This document shows, one piece after another, positions 1-7,642 of a stretch of DNA of 13,502 nucleotides; position 1 is the first letter of the stretch, and each line of letters opens with the position of its first letter. This DNA comes from Rodentolepis nana (Eukaryota > Platyhelminthes > Cestoda > Cyclophyllidea > Hymenolepididae), in assembly GCA_900617975.1 (NCBI GenBank), contig UZAE01014568.1, forward strand, positions 1 to 13,502, given 5' to 3'. A model generated the notes under the pieces. It was not told the DNA's origin, searched no databases, and saw nothing but the letters and a program-made list of their open reading frames with translations. A program made the translations under genes and the position numbers.

Positions 1-352
1 GTGGCACTCTCCAACATAGCCGACTGGCCAAGAATCGAAGCCGTTGCTGAGTTTAGACTACGTACCGGACACGATTGCTTGGCAAAACACCTTCACAGAT
101 TGGGAGTATACACTCAACCCACATGCCCCTATGTAACCTACAGGAGGAAATGGAGATGACCCACCTGATTCGGTGTCCAGCCCTAAAGACAAGGATGGAA
201 AGCCAGAGATACTGAGAAGCAAGAAGACAGCTAATGAACTGCTATTAATTAACTGCTATAAATGCACCCCCCACCCTTGGGGGAAGCTGAAGTCAAAGTT
301 TAAGGACTAATGATAAATATCATAAAGCCTGCCATTTGAAGTAAATAAATAA
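1..352 (+). mobile_element. LINE 3' end (ORF2 C-terminus and 3' UTR), cut by the window edge
   Basis: This is the 3' terminal part of a non-LTR retrotransposon. Frame 1 reads the ORF2 C-terminus (VALSNIADWPRIEAVAEFR..., then CLAKHLHRLG). It resembles the minus-strand copy at 11611-13030 at about ten differences over ~350 nt by eye. A missing C in the run near 126-130 shifts the frame inside the C-terminal CxxC motif. A TGA replaces a TGG codon near 212-214. The 3' UTR carries a C-rich/G-rich pair near 265-284 and ends in an (ATAA)n tail at about 335-352. The upstream part lies outside the window. It sits downstream of the Notch-ligand-like gene, in antisense orientation to it. It cannot make protein. 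Confidence 0.85.
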
Positions 353-465
353 ATTATTATACAATATCCGGGTAATGTACAAAATTAAAACTACTTTTGG
401 TAACATTTCTATTTCAAAATGGTTTCAAGAATATCAAACATTTCCGTCTTTTAAAATAGGGTAGA

Positions 466-739
466 TCAATGATCTAGTTGTTCATCACTGGTTGATGCTT
501 CCAGTAGTCGGTTCCTTGGTGGAAGAGCAGGGCCGCTCGACTGTTCGCTAACTATCGGCGAAGTTGGTCTCCGGAAGACCCTTGGTTCGTCTCCTTTATT
601 TTCCCTGGCATTTCTTACATTGCTTGCTATATAAATTGCATACGGCATGATAAGTGAGTTAGCAGGATTTTCAGTGGAACGTTTTGTCAAGGGAGTTGAT
701 GTATAAACCATTGGTGCTGTTCCTTCTCTTGATTTACGC
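466..739 (-). CDS. Exon 10: cytoplasmic tail and stop
   Basis: The acceptor TTAACTTTAAG is at 740, with a modest pyrimidine tract. Together with exon 9 it encodes RKRKSREGTAPM, PLTKRSTENPANS and ends TSDEQLDH-TGA (466-468). The tail is hydrophilic and has several lysines, the residues used for Mib/Neuralized-type ubiquitination in the family. No C-terminal PDZ-binding motif is seen. Confidence 0.8.
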
Positions 740-3700
740 CTTAAAGTTAAACAAACGAATATATGCATGCATGAAATCTACATTAAAAGAATTAGATACT
801 ACGACACACAAACGAAGCTCACAATAGAGTATAAATATAGGTTTATAGCAAACAACCGCTCTGTGTCTATGAAAATGCGATGGGTACCCCTAACTAATTT
901 TGTTATTATCTGCTTTTTCTGAGAGTTATACTCATTCAGCATTGACACATTGTCCTTTCCTCCGAATCGCGCTTCCACTACTTTAATTCTAATTCATTCA
1001 CATTTGTCCAATACACATTTGCTCAAACTCTTGGTTTCCCCCCCCTAGAGTCTAGTTGCAATAAGTTCGGCATCGATGCTGTAAGATTTCCTACGGTCTT
1101 AGTTACCAAATTTACTAGTCTGTCGAGATGTAATGGACATTCTTACAAGTTAGTTATTGATAAACACCGCAAAAAAAACAAACAAATACCAGGAATCTAG
1201 GGAATTATTTCCTGAAATTATTTACGTAATGTGCCTCTGGCTAACCCATATACTAATGTAATTTGGATCCAATAAAATAAATAATGTTAATTTAATTTTT
1301 CCTCCCGAATGCTCAAAAGTATTGTCTACGTCTGAAGCGACAAGTTCTTCATGAAGTACAAGGAAATACACTCACTTTCGGACATTCCAGAGGCATAATA
1401 CCAGTATTAAGAGGAAGGCAACAGCTCCAATCAATACGGATACTATGAAGTAAAAAGACTAGAAAAGAAAAAAAGATTAAAAACCATCACAATTTTATGT
1501 CAAAATGTAAACTGTATCTAAATATCAGTCACATCTGTCTCCTGATAGAAATAGAGTGAAGGATCAGATTCGAACGTAAAGACTTACAAATACAAAGAAG
1601 ACTTCACACTGCGATCCAAGCCACCCCAATTGACACTTACAACTAAAATCGACTCCATTTGGACTATCGACACATTCACCGCCATGGAGACAGACCGCTG
1701 ACCGATTGGCGGGGAGTTTCTGGCTGGCTTTATAACAAGGAGACTGTGATCGATACTTGCACGTCTCGCCCGCCCATCCAGTATCACACTGACAGTGGAA
1801 TTTCACTTTACTTTTACTGTAGAAAATGCAGACACCGTGACCCGAACAATATTCTTCTGCACAAATCTACAAATGCAGATGCCGAATGCATATTTTTTAA
1901 TGTCGTGGGGAGGAGGTAGTAATTATCTGCATAAATCATGGGTGGAGATTTAAAATTCACCGCTACAATGCCAACTTCGACACAGTTGTAGAACCTTCAC
2001 ATTTTCCCAATTTCACTCAGGTGGAAGAATGGAAACACTGTCCACACGAATTTATCCCTGCTATTATAATGATAAAATAAGCACAATATATACCTCATAA
2101 GAATTGCATTATTTAAACATGTGAGTGAAATACCTTTGGTGGCCATGTATTATTCCCTCAAACGATAAAATTGTACCTTTAAGTATACTTTAGAGTACAA
2201 GGAATCAGTAATTTTGAAATATCCATTTGTGTAGTTACTGAGCCTAGTCATTTTAACATCTACTGGAAGACTAATACTGTCGCATCAAGAAAGTTAATTA
2301 CTAGTTACAACAGCATTTTCTTTATAGTTAATAAAAAGGGGTGTGCGATAGACTTACCTCCACGTGGGGCACCCTGGGCAACGTATACTCATACGGCAAA
2401 CAAGTCCATTAACCGGAAGTTGACTTCTCACCTCAAACTACCATCACCCCATTGAGTTGACTTCTGACTTCAAACTATCATCACCCCACTGCACTGGTCC
2501 ATATTCGACTACTTCCACAGTACTCACCTCATCTTTTTCACTCTACCTTTGTGTCTCCATATTCGACTACTTCCACAGTACTCACCTCACCTTTTTATAT
2601 TCGACTACTTCCACAGTACTCACCTCACCTTTTTCCAACCTTTTCTACCTTCGTCTATAAAACACTCTTCTATTCCCCCACCCTCTCGATTTTTTTCACT
2701 TTGATGTTCCTTCCCTCTGTGAAGACTGAAGTCAACTAAAGGGCTAATGATAACCATCAAAACACCTGCCATTTGATATAAATAAATTAATATTTACTAA
2801 AAAATTCAACTAAGTACAATCTGTTGAGAAAATTAGCTCTAATTCCTATTAAAAGGGGTGCTCCGCTTGGACATAGAAATGATTTAGATTGAAAACTGGC
2901 AAATCCATTGCGTTCCACGAATCTTAAAACAGACAAAAAAATGCAATTTAGTCGGGTCACGTGACATGAACGCTGCACTACGAGAGCTCGAAGCGGACAT
3001 CTCTGTGTGGTATCTAGCAAAGTAAAGAGTGTAAATGTAGGTTAGCCTTGAAGAAATTGATGAATAATTTGAAAAAGGGTTTTGTCATAGAGAAAGATAA
3101 AGTTTACGGAAATGTGGTCAGTAGAAGACTGATCTACAAGATGATATTCTAGCAAAAAAGGGAAAATACAAGTTCCCGTCGAGTCAACAGAACTAAATAC
3201 AATTAAATTCGAGGTATATACAACCAAGCGCAATTTATAGCATTTCACTCAAAAAGTACGTTGGTCAATGTTTTCTTGTCCTTAATAGAAGGAAGAGAAT
3301 AAAAAATAAGAATTTCATTTAGTGGAAATATTTGACGATTTTATTTGATAACAACTACCTGATAGTAAATTTCATAAGAACCTATTTAGAAGTAGATATG
3401 CTGCAAATCAATTACAAATACCTAATTTTCAAAGGACATAATATCAAGGGTGCTGCATATCTTCACCGGAAATGAGCATCTTTATACATTCCTTTCTTGA
3501 GGTCAGAGGGTCCAAAAGTTAGTCCAGGATATTCTTAACAAATATAATGGGTCTATAAGATACGCTGACTCACATCAGTCATTTCACATCTGCTTCCAGG
3601 GCTCTCACATTCTGAATCCGGCCGATCACAATGTTGGCCTCCCCATCCAGTCAAGCATTCACACGCATAGTCTGGTCCCACTGCCTTGCATTGTCCATTT

Positions 3701-6700
3701 GGCCCGCATGGTGATTTGGGTTGGCAAGGGTCATAACCCTTTTCACATTTGGTACCTGAGAACCGATTCATGGAACATTTGTGACTGATAGCCACGTGAA
3801 GTGAGTGGAAAAGCCACATAAACAAACGTACCTTCATAAGCACCGCAAACGCATTTATAACCGTTTGTGAATAATTGGCAGGTAGCATAGTCAGCACAAT
3901 TATTCTCCGCACAATAATCGATTTGGTCACATGTTGGACCTGTCAATCCTAAGCGAAGAAGTCATAATTTTAAAAATAATTATCATCATAAAAAACTTAG
4001 GGGGTTATTTTAGAAGAGAGCTAGTTATTTCTTTACCAATTCTTTCTTTATAAAAAGTATTTTGAGGAGTTCTATTCCACGTTACAAGATATAACCACTT
4101 CAAATAATAATCTGAAGATATATGAATGTGAGAGTGACTGTGACTGGCCACAGTTTAATGCCAATCAATATTCGTTCTTATTTTATCTCAATTTGAAACC
4201 AACCAGTCACTCTCACATTGATATATCTTCAGATTGTTATTTGAAGTGGTTATATCTTGTAACGTGGAATAGAACTCCTCAAAATACGTTTTTATAAAGA
4301 AAGAATGGTCAAATGATGTGATAACACCTGTTTGGGAAGAAAGAAAAGTTTAACCACATTGGTTGGACTATTCCATAAGGTTTTCAGAAGAGCCATTTCA
4401 GAATGACTTCCCTGAGCCAAGACCTGTGTTTAAAAACGATCAGTAGATAATGTCTGAACTATCCCACAAGTAAGCAGAGTGAGATGGAATCAGAAAGGGG
4501 AAAAGAGTAAAAATGAACTTATTCAATTGCAGAAACCCAGGAGCTATATAGACAAGTATTTAATTGTTGTCTTGACGCACCTTTTACACATATCCTGTTG
4601 CCTTCTGCATCACAGGTATTGACTCCTTCTCTTGGAACACAAAAATTAATACAAGATCCTCCCGGGCATTCAAGGCGGGCAGATCCATTGAGGCTGAAAC
4701 GTATTGCTCAATTCATTTTCTGGGATTTCGAAAACGGAAGTGCATCCCAAATATTGTAAGTTACTTTGACGAAAATCAGTAAAGACATTTGAATTTGAAC
4801 CATTATAATTTGAGCAATAATATGAATTTGTTTTAACAAACTCAATAAATAAACAAATAAAATTGCATTCAACAGCTTCATCATGTTTGCTTTTGTTTAA
4901 ATGATTAATAACTAAAAAGTAGTTTAACCTGGAATTATCTATTGTTGGAGTTGATTTTAAGATGGTGAATCTCAAATTTTCAATTCCAATAACAGTATCG
5001 ATCGGGATGAATGCTAGAATTACTAAAGGCAGTCAAGTCGATAGTCCGACTGTCAGCTGAACTGAGGTTTGGAATGCCTTCTCTCCACACAGTATAAATG
5101 CTGAAAGAAAATCTTCCGATTTGAAACGTTAACCCCATTATAGTAAGCATATACTCACGTGACATCGTTTAGGTAGATGAAGTCGGTTCGATTTATTGGG
5201 ACTGGAGTCCATTGTAAAGAAAGCGATTTTGTCTGGAACGTTCCATCAAAATGGGCTATCAAATCGGAAGCATCAATGCCATCATAGTCCCATATATCGA
5301 TGCCTATTTCTAAGCTGGTCTAAAGTGAAGAGTGAAGGGGTCTCTTTTTGGAATAAGGCTTTGAATGGCAATCTTAAGTTGAATTGAGTTGATATCAGCC
5401 TGTGTTCAATCGTTAAACAGGAAAACTGACCAATAGTAACAACACAATGAGTTTTTTACTAGAAGCTTTAACAAAGAAGATGAACTTTGAAGAACACCAC
5501 TCCATAGAAGGTGTTAGCCACTTTTATTTAGGCCAAAATTTTTGAGTATTTGAAATTAGTTGTTTTGCGGATTACACCAATAACTAATTTCAACCAAGTT
5601 AAACGTTAATTAAAGTGTTAGATGTAATTTTAATTTAATTTTCTCGGTGTCGATAAGCAACATCTATAATGAAGTGTCGTTTATCTCGAACACATTTTAT
5701 TTTTATGCGTTTTAATTGTATGTTATTGATGATTTTCTCAATCAAATGGTTCTGAGGTTCTCATTACTAATCAGCTCTACTAAGGAAACAATGTTATTTT
5801 TCGTAACCCTTTTTATTGTCTTAATGGCACCTTACAAATTTAGTAATCATGACTTATTGCTTGATAGACTTACCTCCACATGGTGCACCCTGGGCAACGT
5901 ATACTCATACGGCAAAAAAATCTATTAACTGGCACCTGACTTCTGACTTTTAACTACCACCACCCCACTGTATGTCATATTATACCACTTTCACAGTACT
6001 CATCGTACCTCTTCTCTACCTTCACGTCTGTCTGTCTCTTTTACATCTTTGAAACACTTCTGTTCCACCCTCTCTCTCTCGACTTTTTTCCACTTTGATG
6101 TTCCTTCCCCTCTGTGGAGCCTGAAGTCAACTAAAGGGCTTATGATAACTATCAAAACGCCAGCCATTTGATATAAATAAATAAATGTTTTATGAATGTT
6201 GTGTTAATATTACTGTAAACTCTCTTGCAATGCACGAATATCCTATTTATTCCGCAATTGCCCCAAGTGTTCTGATAAAAATAGGCTTTAAGCTCTCTAC
6301 AGTGCTACGGATAGCCTAACATTAAGAATAAGCCTATGATATGAATGAAAAGTCCGTCTGCCAACCCTCAAACCTCTCCTTCATTGATATTATTAAATTA
6401 AATAAGCTGAAATTTCTGTCAGGGTAAGAAGGTAGCCGACTAAGTCCCCCCCCCCTATCTCAAACTGCGAAAGTAAGTTTCAGGAAGCGTCATGTTAAGA
6501 TGGTGAAATTTTATGCCAAAGATACTCTCTAAGAAAGCTTGTCGGTAAGAGTACAATGCTTTCTTTTGACGCTCGGGAAGAGATTAGTGTAAAGAAGTTC
6601 AGTGATCTTCTAAATCACCTTTAGCCTTCATTTATTCCACCCTTGTTAAAGCATTGACCATAATACTTCAGATATTAAAAATAGCAATTCTTCACCTTTG

Positions 6701-7642
6701 AAGGATCAAGAAACAGGCGATGTATGGTGATGCTAAGTAACGTGTCCACATTTCGAATCAATAAAATGTAATCTGACTCAGTGAATAAACAGATTGTTAC
6801 TGCTAGTAGTTAATATCTACTTGAGAAGGTCCACTGGACTCAGTCTCGTATAAATTAAAATCAGTTGTTAAGATTGAAATGACAGAAAAAACGTACTCCG
6901 ATAGGTGAGTTCAATGGTATCACGATCTTTTCCATTTCAGTAGAGTTGATTTCATTTACATCTTCATAAACTCTGCTTTCGCCTCTATATATGTTGCATG
7001 GTCTAGGATTAAAGAATGACAGAAGTAAAACACATTTGCTTAATAAAGAAAATTTGAAGGGAAAATAGGGAACGTAACGCTTTTTGTAATATTTTTAATA
7101 CAAATGACGATTTTACGGTGTGTTAGGAAAACTTTTCTATAATTTAAAATGTTGATTAATAAATAAATAAATATATATATATATATAAACAAATATTTTG
7201 AAAATAAATATGACTACATTTTTAATAGTCGTATACTTATCTATAAAATGTTCTCACGTGCTTCCAGTACTCTGGACACAAATGGAGAAGTAGACATCGC
7301 ATGCGAGCAAGAAGTCACATCTATCACCATCAATAAGACTCTCACTGGGATTGCGGTAATCAAATGCCAAGTAGAGCTTCCCAATTTCTTTCTTTGAAAA
7401 AGGAGAGCAAAAAAGAAACATTGTGTAAGTGGCTAATATTCAGACTATAAAAGAAATGATCGCGAAAAGGTGGAATTTAATCGAAATAATGAAAAATTAT
7501 TTGGGTACAATGGTATGTCAGAGAGAGAGTAATTATTAAAATGGTTAAACTTGCAAATAACGCGCATTCTCTATACCTTACTTATAACGGGAGTGTAGAG
7601 AAGCATCAATGCTAGAACGAACGATGTTCCACCATGTCGCAT
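466..7642 (-). CDS. Notch-ligand-like (DSL family) type I membrane protein, 10 coding exons
   Basis: Join of complement 7642-7577, 7391-7258, 7002-6897, 5319-5159, 4693-4581, 3948-3832, 3755-3574, 1866-1588, 1458-1376 and 739-466. All junctions are GT/AG, phases match, and the total is 1515 nt (504 aa plus TGA). Domains: signal peptide 1-22; MNNL/C2-like region ~23-155, including CDVYFSICVQ and EIGIDIWDYDG; DSL-like module C165-C200; EGF1 206-236, EGF2 243-275, EGF3 295-329, EGF4 337-380; transmembrane helix ~384-410; lysine-bearing tail to 504. In the family such proteins sit in the plasma membrane and activate Notch on neighbouring cells. There is no Jagged-type cysteine-rich domain, so it is nearer Delta in layout, but much shorter than fly Delta. 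The DSL is unusually compact. The start has A at -3 and an in-frame TGA 13 codons upstream. No AATAAA is seen on this strand between 465 and 1. Assignment to the DSL family is strong by domain order; that it signals is inference. Confidence 0.82.
740..1375 (-). other. Intron 9 (636 bp)
   Basis: I see no gene or recognisable mobile element here. It contains a run of eight C on the plus strand at 1038-1045. Confidence 0.7.
1376..1458 (-). CDS. Exon 9: transmembrane helix
   Basis: The acceptor TTCTTTTCTAG is at 1459. It encodes SFYFIVSVLIGAVAFLL and then ILVLCLWNVRK. The hydrophobic span is followed by basic residues, giving a type I orientation with the EGF repeats outside. The donor is CGAAA|GTGAGT, phase 2. 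Confidence 0.85.
1588..1866 (-). CDS. Exon 8: EGF3, EGF4 and the juxtamembrane start
   Basis: The acceptor GCATTTGTAG is at 1867, phase 0. EGF3: ICAEEYCSGHGVC, then HCQCDTGWAGETC. EGF4: SPCYKASQK, then CLHGGECVD and FSCKCQLGWLGSQC, with a long first loop (14 residues). The exon ends in VFFVF, the start of the membrane helix. The donor is TTT|GTAAGT, phase 0. Confidence 0.88.
2338..2409 (+). ncRNA. HDV-like ribozyme fold in copy A (slightly decayed)
   Basis: P1 2338-2344 with 2369-2375; P2 2348-2355 with 2402-2409; P3 2356-2358 with 2366-2368; L3 2359-2365 (TCCACGT); P1.1 candidate CC 2360-2361 with GG 2376-2377; P4 CGTAT/ATACG around loop ACTC; J4/2 cytosine 2397. Relative to copy C it has an A-G mismatch in P3 and an A-C mismatch in P2. 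The fold is read by eye; activity is inferred and may be reduced. Confidence 0.6.
2499..2630 (+). repeat. Tandem duplications inside SINE-like copy A
   Basis: The segment ATATTCGACTACTTCCACAG followed by TACTCACCTCA occurs three times, starting at 2501, 2559 and 2597. A further ~41-bp duplication begins with GTTGACTTCT near 2415 and 2456. The other SINE-like copies have a single unit. Confidence 0.8.
3574..3755 (-). CDS. Exon 7: EGF2 and an extra cysteine pair
   Basis: The acceptor GGTTCTCAG is at 3756; intron 6 is only 76 bp. TKC closes EGF1. EGF2 is complete: DPCQPKSPCGPNGQC, then ACECLTGWGGQHC. A short linker, ECESPGSRC, adds two cysteines seven residues apart before EGF3. The donor is GAT|GTGAGT, phase 0. 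Confidence 0.85.
3832..3948 (-). CDS. Exon 6: end of the DSL-like module and EGF1
   Basis: The acceptor TTCGCTTAG is at 3949. GLTGPTC supplies the sixth DSL cysteine. EGF1 then reads DYCAENNCADYATCQ and GYKCVCGAYE, with its last cysteine in exon 7. The donor is GAAG|GTACGT, phase 1. Confidence 0.85.
4035..4309. repeat. Fold-back element in intron 5 (106-bp inverted arms, 63-bp spacer)
   Basis: The left arm 4035-4140 and right arm 4204-4309 are reverse complements with about four differences (two substitutions, two single-base indels) by eye. The spacer 4141-4203 is unrelated AT-rich sequence. The outer ends read ACCAATTCTTTC and GAAAGAATGGT. No open reading frame and no clear target-site duplication are seen. 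The layout fits a fold-back or MITE-type DNA element, or a recent inverted duplication. In the pre-mRNA of the Notch-ligand-like gene it would form a nearly perfect ~105-bp hairpin. Confidence 0.9.
4581..4693 (-). CDS. Exon 5: compact DSL-like module
   Basis: The acceptor ACGTTTCAG is at 4694; the first base completes Thr. It encodes RLECPGGSCINFCVPRE, then NTCDAEGNRICVK. FC-x-PR, TCD-x-x-GN-x-x-C and the cysteine order are DSL-like. The C1-C2 loop has 4 residues instead of the usual 8, and C3-C4 has 8 instead of 11, so the aromatic YYG and GHY landmarks are absent. The donor is AAAG|GTGCGT, phase 1. Confidence 0.75.
4694..5158 (-). other. Intron 4 (465 bp)
   Basis: No feature is supported here. 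One frame reads through with a YYCSNYNG-like stretch but has a single cysteine and no matching phase (see rejected items). Confidence 0.65.
5159..5319 (-). CDS. Exon 4: end of the MNNL/C2-like domain
   Basis: The acceptor CACTTTAG is at 5320, phase 0. It encodes TSLEIGIDIWDYDG, a close structural match to the family's FSLIVEAWD(F/Y)D strand, then a hydrophilic stretch ending FIYLNDVT. Joined directly to exon 3, the spacing from IPLNSP to IWD equals that of vertebrate Delta/Jagged, so no exon seems missing in the 1577-bp intron. The donor is AC|GTGAGT, phase 2. Confidence 0.78.
5863..5928 (+). pseudogene. Broken HDV-like ribozyme core in copy B
   Basis: P2, P3, L3, the GGGCAAC segment, P4 and the J4/2 cytosine remain (C to A mismatch in P2). 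The 5' strand of P1 is missing, so the cleavage site and the main helix cannot form. It should be inactive. Confidence 0.6.
5863..6186 (+). mobile_element. SINE-like element, copy B (5' end lost)
   Basis: It matches copies A, C and D from GATAGACTTACCTCCACATG onward, with the pyrimidine-rich body and the LINE-like 3' tail at 6121-6186 ending in (ATAA)n. The GGGGTGTGC head expected upstream is absent; the bases before 5863 (TTATTGCTT) do not match. It is probably 5'-truncated within P1, or mutated. It is antisense to the Notch-ligand-like gene. Confidence 0.85.
6897..7002 (-). CDS. Exon 3: second part of the MNNL/C2-like domain
   Basis: The acceptor AATCCTAG is at 7003; the first base completes a Thr codon. 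It encodes PCNIYRGESRVYEDV, then EKIVIPLNSPIG. The PC motif aligns with the conserved PCTYG-type cysteine of Delta/Jagged, and IPLNSPIG with the P-F-G-F/W-P-G stretch. The donor is GGA|GTACGT, phase 0. Confidence 0.75.
7158..7188. repeat. AT-rich microsatellite in intron 2
   Basis: A short (ATAA)n run followed by (AT)n of about eight units. It might be the tail remnant of an old retroelement, but no body is recognisable upstream. Confidence 0.8.
7258..7391 (-). CDS. Exon 2: first half of the MNNL/C2-like domain
   Basis: The acceptor TTTTTCAAAG is at 7392 (alternative AG at 7388). The exon encodes KEIGKLYLAFDYRNP, then DRCDFLLACDVYFSICVQST. This matches the Notch-ligand MNNL pattern, in which a hydrophobic strand is followed by closely spaced cysteines and a (F/Y)F-x-(V/I)C-(L/V) strand. 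It ends AC|GTGAGA, phase 2. Confidence 0.75.
7577..7642 (-). CDS. Exon 1: start codon and signal peptide
   Basis: The start ATG at 7642 opens a typical secretory signal: basic N-terminus (MRHGG), then a hydrophobic core FVLALMLLYTPVI. The exon can end at 7577 (AAG|GTATAG, phase 0) or at 7582 (ATAA|GTAAGG, phase 1). Each choice has a phase-matched acceptor at exon 2, so both keep the frame. Confidence 0.75.

Larger units (their letters stand above)
2338..2787 (+). mobile_element. SINE-like element, copy A (ribozyme head, LINE-like tail)
   Basis: It begins at GGGGTGTGCGATAGACTT (2338), carries the HDV-like fold, then a pyrimidine-rich body. The end (2726-2787) resembles the 3' end of the local LINE: CTGAAGTCA, a CTAATGATAA core, CTGCCATTTGA and an ATAA tail. 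It is longer than copy C (450 versus 338) because of internal tandem duplications at about 2413-2490 and 2499-2630. Flanks TAATAAAAA (5') and TACTAAAAA (3') could be a decayed target-site duplication. It is antisense to the Notch-ligand-like gene. No pol III A/B boxes are visible. Confidence 0.85.
1867..3573 (-). other. Intron 7 (1707 bp), host of SINE-like copy A
   Basis: The largest intron of the Notch-ligand-like gene. The SINE-like insertion at 2338-2787 lies antisense to the gene. The flanking parts (1867-2337 and 2788-3573) show no convincing coding or repeat structure. Confidence 0.75.
5320..6896 (-). other. Intron 3 (1577 bp), host of SINE-like copy B
   Basis: It contains the SINE-like copy at 5863-6186 (antisense to the gene) and a run of ten C at 6446-6455. 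The rest (5320-5862, 6187-6896) shows nothing I can name. Confidence 0.7.

Noticed and set aside
1659..1919. Plus-strand open frame opposite exon 8
   Set aside because: A shadow of the EGF-coding exon on the other strand.
2457..2739. Plus-strand open frames rich in Ser/Thr/Tyr/Phe
   Set aside because: They are products of the pyrimidine-rich tandem repeats in SINE-like copy A.
4750..4860. Possible extra exon restoring a longer DSL (frame with YYCSNYNG)
   Set aside because: It has one cysteine only, no good acceptor and donor pair, and the phases of exons 4 and 5 already match each other.
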